Source of the DNA: Patella vulgata
Taxonomy: Eukaryota; Mollusca; Gastropoda; Patellidae
Reading direction: 5' to 3'
Assembly: GCF_932274485.2 (NCBI RefSeq)
Contig: NC_065887.2
Span: forward strand, 43,853,201 to 43,917,200
DNA length: 64,000 nt
The notes under the pieces were generated by a model. That model did not search any database, was not told the DNA's origin, and was given only the letters and a program-made list of their open reading frames with translations. Shown here one piece after another: positions 23,001 through 31,159 of this stretch. Position 1 is the first letter of the stretch. Each line of letters starts with the position of its first letter. Made by a program: the position numbers and the translations under genes.

Positions 23001-23988
23001 CTGTAATAACCAAATGAAATGGTTTTTAACGTCAAACTATTCATCACTTCTATGGCCTACTCCTTATTTCAAACTGCATTTGTCAAAAGTTGTTTTATAT
23101 GATAGTCAATGAGTACACAGGACTGAATAGATTAGTCACTGTTCCTTGCCAGACCCCACCCACTCCACCACCCTGTAGTCCCCCCCACCCCTCTCCACCA
23201 CCCTGTAGTCCCCCCACCCCTCTCCACCACCCTGTAGTCCCCCAACCCTCTCCACTACCCTGTACTCCCCCCACCCCTCTCCACCACCCTGTAGTCCCCC
23301 TTCCCCACCCACTCCACCACCCTGTAGTCCACCACCCTCCCCACAACCCTGTAGTCCCCCCACCCACTCCACTACCTGTAGCCCCCCCTCCCCCTGCACA
23401 ACCCTGTAGTCCCCCCTCCCCACCCCCTCCACTACCGTGTAGTCCCCGCTCCCCACCCACAACCCTGTAGTCCCCCCTCCCCACCCACTCCACTACCCTG
23501 TAGTCCTAGTTTAGTAAATACAAGTAAAACGAAATGTTGAACTATAAAAAAGCAAAAGGATCTGTGTTCTAATCAGATTGAACCAAATGTTGGCAGATTT
23601 GTTTACTTTTTGTTTTATTTTTTTTAATTCTGTTTTAGGTTCTACAGGGAGTTTAAATCGATCCAAGCGACTCAGTACGTCCTCAACTAGTTTACATTCT
23701 AACGGTAACGCTCGTCCTAAATCAAAAACACCCACCCCGGGTTCTAGTCCCGCCACTAACCCAACAACTCGTAGATCAGGTTCCATGTTCCCCAGATCTA
23801 TGACACCAACGCCTACATCATCATCACCTTACAGTTCCAGGTCACGACCAACAACACCTACAGCATTTTCACCAAAAACGACCTCAACCCCATCTCGACC
23901 CGGAAGTACAACCCCAACAAGAGGTTTAGCAAAAACTAGACAGTTACCGAAAACTCCTGCTAGTGGACATAGGTCAATGAACCGATAG
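2163..23988 (+). CDS. MACF1: Spectraplakin (MACF1/dystonin/Shot family), short C-terminal isoform, 15 coding exons
   Basis: Spectraplakins are giant cytolinkers; their C-terminal half binds microtubules. Coding exons: 2163-2236, 10775-10934, 11529-11690, 12170-12295, 13074-13217, 13720-13908, 14235-14335, 14665-14797, 15159-15321, 15771-15886, 16242-16376, 17169-17286, 19695-19868, 22787-22885, 23639-23988. All introns are GT-AG and the phases agree throughout, giving 747 residues. Order: novel N-terminus (1-24), about three spectrin repeats (25-363), EF-hand 1 with a canonical loop (398-409), a degenerate EF-hand 2 (about 418-456), GAS2/GAR domain (about 470-540, with the C-x-C pair, VRVGGGW and DPCR), then a disordered basic S/T/P/R tail to 747. 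Exon order and motifs match the C-terminus of vertebrate MACF1/DST and fly Shot. Upstream plakin and actin-binding exons are absent from the window, so longer isoforms would begin before base 1. Family assignment is secure; the use of exon 1 is inferred. Confidence 0.9.
4318..4475. repeat. AT-rich tandem repeat, about 57-base unit
   Basis: Three imperfect copies of a unit containing TACATATTACATAAATGAT followed by TTAAATACATTTTTATAT. Confidence 0.7.
6384..6503. repeat. Tandem duplication, about 57 bases
   Basis: Two nearly identical copies of a block that contains TACTTCTCGGAGTTCACGAG and TGTTAAATACAGATAAAATA lie head to tail. Confidence 0.8.
6919..7303 (+). mobile_element. MITE-1, full copy with TTAA ends
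   Basis: A 385-base element. Its ends AGATACATTATG and CATAATGTATGT form imperfect inverted repeats and TTAA sits at both outer edges. Further copies lie at 47666-48062, 55283-55668 (minus) and 63905 to the window end, with diverged copies elsewhere. There is no ORF, so it is non-autonomous. TTAA target sites are typical of piggyBac or Kolobok elements, but the superfamily is not proven. Confidence 0.8.
7430..7535. repeat. Tandem repeat, about 32-base unit, three copies
   Basis: The unit TGTTGTGTTCGTCCC plus a GACACAAT-type segment recurs three times. Each unit contains a short dyad (TTGTGT...ACACAA). Confidence 0.75.
10274..10462. repeat. 26-base tandem repeat in intron 1
   Basis: About seven imperfect copies of a unit like GTTTTAGCTGAAGTATAATT. 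The array ends about 310 bases before exon 2. Confidence 0.75.
10775..10934 (+). CDS. MACF1: Spectraplakin exon 2: spectrin repeat start
   Basis: It starts after TTTTTCAG in phase 2 and ends in phase 0 at CATAAG/gt. Residues 25-78 contain [20 protein letters not shown], matching the helix-A signature of the last spectrin repeats of MACF1. This is the first exon shared with presumed longer isoforms. Confidence 0.9.
10972..11152 (+). mobile_element. SINE-2 (tRNA-derived), partial copy
   Basis: A GGGTTGGGTGGCCGAATGG head is followed by the body segment CTCCGGGTCCTCTGGTTTCC, a GTGGACATTAAACCTCATTT tail and a (TC)n run. The B-box part of the head is deleted relative to the copy at 38488. Confidence 0.75.
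11217..11448 (+). mobile_element. SINE-1 (tRNA-derived), internally deleted copy
   Basis: The head CCACGGTGGCTAAGGGACTA is tRNA-like. The body has the AAAACTGAGGTCCC segment and the tail GTTAAACCCCATTTCATTTC. It is diverged from the intact copy at 44400-44765. Confidence 0.75.
11529..11690 (+). CDS. MACF1: Spectraplakin exon 3: spectrin repeat
   Basis: Phase 0 at both ends, 54 codons (residues 79-132). The heptad-like segment [20 protein letters not shown] has the conserved Trp of a spectrin helix. Confidence 0.9.
11838..12095 (+). mobile_element. SINE-1 fragment with internal tandem amplification
   Basis: It begins at the B-box (GTTCGACCCC) and continues with the SINE-1 body. The SINE-1 segment CATAGCACACTGTATGG is then repeated about four times as a unit of about 30 bases (about 11970-12075), so a minisatellite was born inside the SINE. 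Confidence 0.7.
12170..12295 (+). CDS. MACF1: Spectraplakin exon 4: spectrin repeat
   Basis: Phase 0-0, 42 codons (residues 133-174). [20 protein letters not shown] and the following [16 protein letters not shown] align in order with the MACF1 helix starting AEEFHSVVHALLEWL. Confidence 0.9.
12551..13065 (+). mobile_element. SINE-1, diverged copy interrupted by a MITE
   Basis: The head GGTTAAGGCGCTGGCTCGCT and the downstream GATGAAGGGCCTGACAAGGA mark SINE-1. A 194-base inverted-repeat element splits it at 12663-12856. Confidence 0.75.
12663..12856. mobile_element. Short MITE inserted in SINE-1
   Basis: The ends AGGCCTGGAAATAACG and CTTATTTCCAGGC are inverted repeats. The copy is flanked by TTGCCC on both sides (12657-12662 and 12857-12862), a likely target-site duplication. 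The interior is also partly palindromic (TGACAAAATGTCAG). Confidence 0.75.
13074..13217 (+). CDS. MACF1: Spectraplakin exon 5: spectrin repeat
   Basis: Phase 0-0, 48 codons (residues 175-222). It includes [20 protein letters not shown], which parallels MACF1 [20 protein letters not shown] almost position by position. Confidence 0.92.
13433..13625 (+). mobile_element. SINE-2 copy
   Basis: GGGTTGGATGGCCGAATGCG head, CTGTCATTGAGTTAACTGGC segment, GTGGACGTTAAACCCCATTT tail and a (TC)n end. Confidence 0.8.
13720..13908 (+). CDS. MACF1: Spectraplakin exon 6: last complete spectrin repeat
   Basis: Phase 0-0, 63 codons (residues 223-285). [20 protein letters not shown] followed by [15 protein letters not shown] matches the last MACF1 spectrin repeat before the EF-hands. 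Confidence 0.92.
14235..14335 (+). CDS. MACF1: Spectraplakin exon 7: linker
   Basis: Phase 0 to phase 2 (residues 286-319). It begins [18 protein letters not shown], equivalent to MACF1 TFMEEMTRKQPDVDKVTK. The split AG joins T at 14665 to make Ser. Confidence 0.88.
14380..14643 (-). repeat. Diverged MITE-1 fragment
   Basis: CATGACAAGCCTATAATCAA, GGTCTGAAATTTGAAAGTAT and the terminal AGTATTATAGCGAGAA follow the minus-strand order of MITE-1 (compare 55283-55668). The ends are eroded. Confidence 0.5.
14665..14797 (+). CDS. MACF1: Spectraplakin exon 8: helix before EF-hands
   Basis: Phase 2 to phase 0 (residues 319-363). [20 protein letters not shown] then [14 protein letters not shown] matches MACF1 [20 protein letters not shown]. 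One of the most conserved stretches of the family. Confidence 0.93.
15159..15321 (+). CDS. MACF1: Spectraplakin exon 9: EF-hand 1
   Basis: It encodes [17 protein letters not shown] and the calcium loop [12 protein letters not shown] (residues 398-409), with Asp at 1, 3 and 5, Gly at 6 and Glu at 12. The loop should be able to bind calcium. It ends in phase 1 inside the Lys codon of SKFP. Confidence 0.95.
15405..15550 (+). repeat. Diverged SINE-2 relic
   Basis: The order CACCTGTCC, TCCTCCCATATACAAGTGAA, TGGAATAAAATTGTA, ATATATCAGTCCC follows the SINE-2 body with many changes. Confidence 0.5.
15771..15886 (+). CDS. MACF1: Spectraplakin exon 10: degenerate EF-hand 2
   Basis: Phase 1 to 0 (residues 418-456). 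[19 protein letters not shown] occupies the place of MACF1 IFDRDGDGYIDYYEF. The flanking hydrophobic and helical positions are kept, but the acidic loop ligands are not. This hand probably does not bind calcium. Confidence 0.92.
16242..16376 (+). CDS. MACF1: Spectraplakin exon 11: GAS2 domain, first half
   Basis: Phase 0-0 (residues 457-501). [20 protein letters not shown] carries the C-x-C pair (484 and 486) of the GAR/GAS2 domain, which binds microtubules. The exon ends at LDEGKYR, just before FG. Confidence 0.95.
16735..17053 (+). mobile_element. SINE-2 head-to-tail dimer
   Basis: Two SINE-2 bodies lie in tandem. The first ends TTAAACCCCATTTCTCGTGG and runs directly into the CTCCGGGTCCTCTGG body of the second, which ends in a long (TC)n run. 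Neither has a complete tRNA-like head. Confidence 0.75.
17169..17286 (+). CDS. MACF1: Spectraplakin exon 12: GAS2 domain, second half
   Basis: Residues 502-540. [20 protein letters not shown], then VGGGW and NDPCR, are near-diagnostic for the spectraplakin/GAS2 family. The exon ends in phase 1 at CCCTGTAGAG/gtaagt. Confidence 0.97.
17287..19694 (+). other. Intron 12
   Basis: It contains two diverged copies of a roughly 130-base block (about 17390-17500 and 17505-17660; shared GGTAAGCAGAG and TTGATTGGTT/TTGGTTGGTC parts), a homopolymer-rich A/T stretch (17790-18060), a 26-base tandem array (18066-18173) and a duplicated TATACAATGACCTTTAGAAT block (about 19240-19315). No exon was recognised. 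Confidence 0.6.
18066..18173. repeat. 26-base tandem repeat, about four copies
   Basis: Perfect or near-perfect copies of GGGAAGTGTATAGTATTGTT plus GTTGAT. Confidence 0.9.
19695..19868 (+). CDS. MACF1: Spectraplakin exon 13: C-tail
   Basis: Phase 1-1, 58 codons (residues 541-598). [20 protein letters not shown] parallels MACF1 KGRTNMELREKFILADG just after the GAS2 domain. An S/R/T-rich stretch follows ([18 protein letters not shown]). Confidence 0.9.
20583..20759. repeat. 26-base tandem repeat in intron 13
   Basis: About seven copies of CTCTGTACCCTCCTTCCATT plus GTCTGT. The open frames across it on both strands are repeat artefacts, not genes. Confidence 0.92.
20851..21018. repeat. GTTGCC-T-GGCAAC dyad repeats (X-box-like)
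   Basis: A 20-50 base spaced repeat. GTTACCTGGCAAC (20851-20863) and GTTGCCTGGCAAC (20896-20908) fit the RFX X-box GTNRCC-N(0-3)-RGYAAC. GTTGTCTGGCAAC recurs at 20873-20885 and 21000-21012 with one half-site changed. Confidence 0.6.
21545..22640. repeat. Diverged tandem repeat, unit about 140-150 bases
   Basis: About seven copies share the order TTTCAGCAATTT, TTAGAGTTATGGCCCTTGTT, TCACTTTGTT, CCTTGTGAA, CTCTAAC, GATCTGTATGAAATT, AAATTAGT. Some copies are shortened. It ends inside intron 13. A TGGAAATGTGGACAG-type leader at about 21553 may mark the start of the parent element. Confidence 0.8.
22787..22885 (+). CDS. MACF1: Spectraplakin exon 14: C-tail
   Basis: Phase 1-1, 33 codons (residues 599-631), serine-rich ([19 protein letters not shown]). 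It is flanked by a TTTACAG acceptor and a GTAAGA donor. As a symmetric phase-1 exon it could be skipped without a frame change. Confidence 0.8.
23146..23510. repeat. C-rich minisatellite in intron 14
   Basis: About twelve imperfect units of about 27-30 bases built on CCACCACCCTGTAGTCCCCC. The proline- or glycine-rich frames across it on both strands are artefacts of the repeat. Confidence 0.88.
23639..23988 (+). CDS. MACF1: Spectraplakin exon 15: terminal C-tail and stop
   Basis: It starts after TGTTTTAG in phase 1 and ends at TAG 23986-23988 (residues 632-747). It is rich in S, T, P and R with repeated TPTP, SRP and TTP segments, as in MACF1 and DST tails that bind the microtubule lattice. 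No [ST]-x-I-P EB1-binding motif was seen; the nearest is SKTP. Confidence 0.9.
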
Positions 23989-24922
23989 GTGAACTCCCAG
24001 TTCTTTAAAACAAAGAAAAAAACAAAAAAACAAAAAATACAAAGAAAAAACAAAAAGAGCATTGTTTCTTGTTTGATCATTGTGTTTATTGTGGTAACCA
24101 TGGCAACAGCAACGTCAGATTCAAGACTTATTTAAAGCCAAAAATCAAATGTTTTTATAAGAATGTGTATGCTACGTTAGTGCAGTAGAGCAGATAAGAT
24201 AATGTAGAATATTTATACTTGATCTGATAAATCATCCATTATTATGTGTTCATATACTATGCAACCAAAATAATTCCAATATGGAGGGGAGGACATCTGG
24301 AATTTTTTTTGAATTTTTTTTTTTTTTTTTTTACAAACCATATATTTGATTGTCTGATAATGGTGCTTTCTCTTCAAATACTGTTCCATTCCAAACCAAC
24401 GGTGCTTTTGACATTTTGACAGAGTTACTCCCCCTTAATGCAAGAGTTACCTCCCTTTGTGTGTTTTTTGTTTAGAATAGAATGAAACAATCCTGTAAGT
24501 GTAATGTGTAATATATAGATTACTGGAAATATATAATTAACTGGCACTAACTAAAAAGGATCCCTTTCAGTGATGCAAACTATTAGGGGCAATAACTCTG
24601 TCGATATGGTTCTATTATAGATTTAAGGTACCGGTATGAAAATAAATGAGAATTGTTTATTGGGAATTTACAATTTATAGTGCATGTACATATTGTATTT
24701 AGTTCGTTAGAATTATTTGAAATGTTGTGCTGGGTAAAATAAGATTTGGTGGGGAGGGGGGTTTCAAGATTTGCCAGCCTAGAAAGAACCATATCACGCC
24801 TTACTGTTGATACTTGATCATTTCAAATCATGTAGTACAAATATTTTTATTAATTCTACAATTTGAATGATGTTATAAGAAATTTGGAGAGATGAAATCA
24901 TGTCATTAAATTAGACAATAAA
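23989..24922 (+). other. MACF1: 3' UTR of spectraplakin with candidate polyadenylation signals
   Basis: AATAAA occurs at 24641-24646 and 24917-24922. The interval is AT-rich with A and T homopolymers near 24010-24050 and 24302-24332. Which signal is used cannot be told from sequence. Confidence 0.45.
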
Positions 24923-26910
24923 TATTGCTGTGTTTAGTTAGGGCAACATCTACAAGTTACTATTTCTAAAACAAATAATCACTGATTACAATTCCAGCGG
25001 TTCGGAACATTCAGGGCTAACAATCGAGCAGTTTAAAAACCCACCTTTAATACCACTGCCACCCCCAACAGATATTAACGATTAGTAATAATATATTAGG
25101 AATCATCGCTCCAGATCAGGTCGTAGTCTTCCGCCTCTGACATCCAGGTTCAATCCCTTGCTCCAGATCAGTCGGTATCACATATTACAATAGGCCTATA
25201 TCATATTACAATGGGCCTATATCATATTATTATAGGCTTGATCAATATTTAAAATATATTTTTATACATTTTTATACAATTAGCATTCCATAAAGTTTAT
25301 TTTAGCATTCCAGTATGTGAAGGATGACTGGATTCAGAGATTGAAGGTCATTTCAGATTTTTATATATTAGATATCTGAAAGCGTTCACGCACTAGTTTG
25401 AATTTATGAAAAGTTTTGAAAACATTTTTATATTTAAAAAAATCCATGTATACAGTATACAGACACTCCAGGGCACAAACATGGTCTATATAATAATACT
25501 AGTTAGGTTGGTTTGCAATATGAAATTACATCGAGGATTTAAAACAAACCCAACAAATGAGGTTATAGATGCTGTTTAGCATCACCAAGACCCTGTATTC
25601 CCTAATGTAGGCCTAATATTTTAGAGTAGTAGCCTATATATAAAGTTATAAAATAAGTTACATATTTGAAACAGGGTATAGGACTAAAGGCTCTCTCATA
25701 ATAATTATCATATATATCAGGTATGTTGAAATTTCAGTGTTTCATCAAAATAGACTTTCTTGTTATTTGAGAAAGTCCACCACGGAAACTAGGATCGTCA
25801 TCCTATAATTTACACCAATCAAAATGAGGTTTTTGTTGTTATCAATGAAATTGAGCCGATGTTGATATTTTTTACAGATCTATCGTCCATTTTGATGTGA
25901 CACTGAAGAGTTGGAGAACTTGTTATCACTTATCATATAATTATTTGTTTATTTAAACATTCAGTAACCATGGTAATCATTTGTAATAACCACGTTACGT
26001 GTATATTGGGGGAAAGGGGAGATTACTCATGTAAAATATTGTATAGAGGCCTGTTATATATATATATATTATATATATATATTATATATATATATACGTT
26101 ATATAAAATGTTTTATTCATTGTATTCCGATTGTCTGTCGTTGGTTTTCACGGGCATGTTCAGGGATTTGAGAAGGAAGGGGGGGAGGTCAACGTCAAAT
26201 TTGGCGTAAGGTTTAGGGGATTAGGGCCTACCCAAGAATTTGAGAAAATCAGACGATCTGAGACTCGAGAGAATATTTTGCCCCAGTAGACTCGCATGAC
26301 CTCTGTGTACCTGGCATTACCTCTGTGTACCTGGCATTACCAGTAGACTATGCGATCAAACAACCGAAACAGATGTTGACAAAGGAATAATCCGGCAATT
26401 TACTTAGGCTTTGATATTTATAGTAATGGACAACTCCTAACGTCATGTGATACACAAGCCTGATTCTCGCGATGTGGGGTAGATTTCTTTGGATTAAAAT
26501 CTTTTGAGAGGGGTTTGAATCAAATTTTTGATAGGTTGTGTCCAAATATATCATCAAATCACACAGTCTGTACGCAGGAAGGCATTAAAATATTATGTCC
26601 TGTTTAATGTATTGAAGCTATTGCCTACCAATGGTTGACAGGTTTGGGTTATTTAGCCATCGTGTATATAAATTCTGTCAATAACGCCAGAATATCGAGT
26701 TATCCAAAAATTAGCATCATTCGCTCGTTTCCCTACCCCAGCGTATTACTAGGAAACGAGGTACACGGTGAACAATCGTATCGTTATCAAGTCAATTAGG
26801 GTAACATTTCTGCAGATGACCAAGATAATTAAAGAACAGCCTGGTCAATTTCGAGGGCCAGTCTAGAACTTTATTAGAAAGGGCGTGTTTAAAGATGCTT
26901 CATGTAAAGA
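24923..26910. other. Intergenic, no gene recognised
   Basis: AT-rich, with a (TA)n run near 26055-26100 and a short CCTCTGTGTACCTGGCATTA duplication at about 26298-26340. No coding signal or known element. Confidence 0.5.
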
Positions 26911-27040
26911 GGGGGGTTGGATGGCAGAATGGCTAGCACGCGCGCGCTGTATCATACGGTCAACTGCCGGAGTTTCGATTCCACGGTTGTACGTGACGAG
27001 GAGTAGGGTCGCCTGTCCAACCTCGTGGGTTTTTTCCGGG
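26911..27040 (+). mobile_element. SINE-2, 5' part only
   Basis: GGGTTGGATGGCAGAATGGC head, B-box-like AGTTTCGATTCCAC, then GCCTGTCCAACCTCGTGGGT. The 3' half is missing. Confidence 0.8.
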
Positions 27041-27500
27041 TTATCGGATGGCAGAGTTTTAAATGCTTTTGAACATCCGCCAGATTTAAAAATTTAACGA
27101 TCCAAAGGATAGGCATTCCTCTGTATCTTATACTATCATTTTAACGGTTAAAGAGTATCCCCAAGTTAGTAGTATCATAGTCCGGCAGAACCTGGAAATT
27201 GTATACAAAGTTTTTTTTATGATTGATTTTAGTAGCCTAGGAGGGTGTCCTCTTTCAGAATCTGCCGGGTGAACTTCGGTCAACCTTGAGCGTTTTGAGA
27301 AGTTGGCGTCAAAGACAGACGCCACATCAAATAATCCCCTATAGCTCCCATAGTATTTATTTTAGGATGATAATTTTGGTGTCTAACCGTATGTTTCTGG
27401 GGTCAAGGAATACACTGAAATTTATTATGTTGTGATGTGATTAGATGACAGTAAAATCAAATATGCCAGACAATATGTCCCTTTAACTCGTTAGCAGCGG

Positions 27501-28240
27501 TTGAGGGCGATTATTTCACCGTACCAAACTATATCTAGAGACAAACTGTATATTTCTGGACAAAGGAGCGTATAAGTAATAGGATAACACCACATACATC
27601 CCTATCAGGGGCTTCAGGGCCACATGGGTGGGCTCTGAAAAGGGAGACACAGGCTGTTTGTTGAACATTTAAAAATAACAAATTCTTCCCACAAAACAGG
27701 AACATAACCTCCACAAAACTAAGTAATATCCAGTTTAATCCTTTAGTCGTGTTTCTGGCTACAGCCTGTGACAGCACAAGCGCAAAATATTGTATATTCT
27801 AAGCCATCCCTAGTGCAGATACAAGCACACGTACTTCATGAGCTGTCACTCTTGTATCCACATCTGATGAGCCACATGGCAGACTCTGGAGCAAGTTTAC
27901 CGGTTGTAATATTTTCAATTTAGCCCAACTTGTGAGCCTATCAGATTCCTCGATCGTCGCGAATACCAAGTCAGCACGTAATCCTGCACGAAAAAAACCG
28001 AGGTGATGTATCAGCCAGCCCCTGGAAATCAGCACCTCGACCCGCAGATTGAAGTAGACGGACAAACTCTCCAATCCGTAGAGAAGTTCACCTACCTGGG
28101 CAGCATCCTCTCCAGCAGCGCCAACATCGATGATGAGATCAACAACAGAATCTCCAAGGCGAGCAGCGCATTCGGTAGACTGCGAGAGAAAGTCTGGGAC
28201 CGGAGAGGTATCAGTCGCAAGACAAAGCTCAAGGTATACA
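27501..28240 (+). repeat. Left arm of a 2.08 kb palindrome
   Basis: It begins TTGAGGGCGATTATTTCACC and ends AAGGTATACA. It is the inverted copy of 28842-29580. The outer part (to about 27790) has scattered mismatches and small indels. The inner part, including LINE coding sequence at about 27985-28240, is almost identical between arms. Confidence 0.92.
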
Positions 28241-29110
28241 AGTTGGGCTTGTGTTGTTCGTCCTTCGATTCGAAGATGACCATTTGACAATCACATCGTC
28301 ATCATCAGTTATGGACCCGGAGATGGCTGGCGAGGCCGATCCGGGGGACTTGTTTGTGTTGTTCGAAGGTTTACGCACCTGCCGCTTCTGCCTGGCTAGG
28401 TGCGTTCGGCTGTCTTCTGCTGTCTTTGCCCCTCTGCAGATGGTTGAGCGCCACGAAAGGCGGTCCACAGCCGTCTGTTCCCATGTCTGTTTTGACAGCA
28501 AAATCTTTTAGAGACGCTTTCAGATTGTCCCGGAATCTCGTCTTCGGTCGGCCGACATTTCGTTTTCCTTGACAAAGCTCCCCGTAGAGGAGTTGTTTGG
28601 GGATTCTGTCATGGACATGCGGCACACGTGACCAGACCATCGCAGCTGTGCCTTGTGCAATGAAGTGGTTGCGCTGGGCATTTCGGCTTGTTCCAGGACA
28701 TCCGTGTCAGGGATTTTATCTTGCCAGCGAATGTGGAGTAGGTTCCGGAGGCACTTGAGGTTGAAGCGTTCGATCTGCCATGTCTTCGATAGGTAGTCCA
28801 GGTCTCACAGCCGTATAATAGAGTGGTAAGGATAACCGCCCTGTATACCATAAGCTTTGTCTTGAGACTGATACCTCTCCGGTCCCAGACGTTCTCTCTC
28901 AGTCTACCGAATGCGCTGCTCGCCTTGGAGATTCTGTTGTTGATCTCATCATCGATGTTGGCGCTGCTGGAGAGGATGCTGCCCTGGTAGGTGAACTTCT
29001 CTACGGATTGGAGAGTTTGTCCGTCTACTTCAATCTGCGGGTCGAGGTGCTGATTTCCAGGGGCTGGCTGATACATCACCTCGGTTTTTTTCGTGCAGGA
29101 TTTCGTGCTG
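28241..29110 (-). mobile_element. LINE (non-LTR retrotransposon) 3' fragment
   Basis: Read on the minus strand it holds the C-terminal end of a reverse-transcriptase ORF: KKTEVMYQPAPG, FTYQGSILSS, ILTTLLYGCETW, RIPKQLLYGELCQGKRNVGR and TWEQTAVDRLSWR, spread over more than one frame. It is 5'-truncated and frameshifted, so inactive. This ORF type is common in invertebrate LINEs; the clade is not assigned. The 5' part lies in the right palindrome arm and is repeated inverted in the left arm. Confidence 0.85.
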
Positions 29111-29580
29111 ACTTGGTATTCGCGACGATCGAGGAATCTGATAGGCTCACAAGTTGGGCTAAATTGAAAATATTACAACCGGTAAACTTGCTCCAGAGTC
29201 TGCCATGTGGCTCATCAGATGTGGATACAAGAGTGACAGCTCATGTAGTACGTGTGCTTGTATCAGCACTAGGGATGACTTAGAATATACAGTATTTTGC
29301 GCTTGTGCTGTCACAGGTTGCAGCCAGAAACACGACTAAAGGATTAAACTGGATATTACCTAGTTTTGTGGAGGTTATGTTCCTGTTAAGCGGGTAGAAT
29401 TTGTTTTTTTAAATTTTCAACAATCAGCTTGTGCCCACCTTTTCAAGACTGACCCATGTGGCCCTGGAGCCCCTGATAGACATGTATATGGTGTTATCGT
29501 ATCACTAATACGCTCCTATGTCCAGAAATATATAGTTTGTCTCTAGATATAGTTTGGTACGGTGAAATAATCGCCCTCAA
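28842..29580 (-). repeat. Right arm of the palindrome
   Basis: Inverted copy of 27501-28240, ending AATAATCGCCCTCAA. Similarity stops abruptly at the outer edge of both arms. A 601-base loop separates the arms. Confidence 0.92.
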
Positions 29581-31159
29581 TTGTATTCCATAGAATTGTG
29601 AACTGTTTATTCCAGTTCAATTATTAAATGCATTGAAACAATTTAGTAAGTGAATAGACAGACTGTACAATTGTTGTCAACTTTCACGAGAATTTGCTTC
29701 CATTTGCCTTGACATTGACTTCTTTAAGTTCTTTGAGAGCTTCGCGTTCTCTTTTGGTGTGTGGTTGTTCGACGGTTTTAGGGATTTGGGGATGATATTG
29801 CAGATTTGGTGTCGACTGTAAACATAGAAGAAAACGAGTCCAGAAATAAACGTTCTTCGATTCACCGGCAACAAAAAGAAAAAACTATGTTCAGAGATTA
29901 CCAGTGACATTTTTGACAGATTCTGCGTTCAAAACTCGAATATTAATGGGTTCGAGGTTACTTTGATTCCACCTCCTAGTAGCACAACAAGTTATAACCA
30001 AAATATTGCCGCTAAAGGAGGATTTTAATGCGTTTTCTTGATAAACAAAAAAGAAAAAAAACACAGATGCCAGTCGAAAGTACTACGCGATATCGCCATA
30101 TTACACCGAATTCCCGGATGTCAACCGCCCGAATGTCAACCGAAACACGATGGAAGGGGCACCAATGAAAATCCGATGGAGGGCCCCGGAGGGCCCACCA
30201 CTGCCACTAGCAGAAGTAGTTCTCGGTCCGACCATGCTCACAACGCTTTTCCTGCTAGTGAGATTTGTTGTGGAGGCCCCCTGATGTCGGAGACCCTGGG
30301 ACCTGGGCCCCACCATACCCTGTTGTTAATCCAGACCTGGGTGGTATTGGTGAATGAATAAAGGTTATTATATATCTATTTAACAGTTGATGTCACAGTG
30401 GCCACAACTTATATAAAGTCGAAACGTATCTAAAGTACATTGCGCAATGGAAATATACAAATATTTTTATTTAAATTTTTGTAAACAAAATGTCGATATG
30501 CTGTTTTTTTTATGGTGTTCCATTTCAGCACCTTCACTCGTCGCCTTTTTTTAAAATAAAAGACCCATATACCACCCTGATCACAAAAGCTTAACTCAAA
30601 CCGAGATGATATCATAAATATTTCCTTTTATTGAAATCAAACTGGAGTCACAAAAACTTCTTGGGACAGACCGTGATAAGGGGAACTTGTTTTAGACGGG
30701 ATAAGAAAAAAAGCCGTAGTTATCTTTTAATTTTTTAAAGGTTCCTAAAATCTTCGTGGAATCGCTAAGACGACTGGTGTCAAGTTAGACAATAAACAAA
30801 TTGTTTCGTATCTTAAATTTGCTACCGGGAATTAATCGAAACGCACAATAGTCTCGGTTGACTATATTTACTGTTCGAGACTATTGGCTTTTAGGGTTAA
30901 AGGGAAACAAATCTTTTTAATTTGTTTAGGAATTGACCGACTGACTTGTTTTAATTTGTTGTCAACCCATTCAATTAGCAAGCATGACGTCCAACGATGA
31001 ATTACTATCCAGCATTGGTTTGGGCGATGACTAAGATCTCAGTACAATAACTAATCTTCCCTTCGCAAGAATTACAAATAGGCTAGTACTAGGCATTATT
31101 AATAAATTTCCGACCAATACGGAGCACCGGTCTATAAGTACTGCTTTACATGACGACTG
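29581..31159. other. Intergenic, no gene recognised
   Basis: A GC-richer block at about 30100-30345 carries a short open frame on each strand with no recognised domain. The rest is AT-rich. Nothing here can be called a gene. Confidence 0.45.

Noticed and set aside
23090-23493. Proline-rich (+) and glycine-rich (-) open frames
   Set aside because: They lie wholly in the C-rich minisatellite of a spectraplakin intron.
28003-28287. Open frame with reverse-transcriptase residues on the + strand
   Set aside because: It is the inverted LINE copy in the left arm of the palindrome, not a separate gene.
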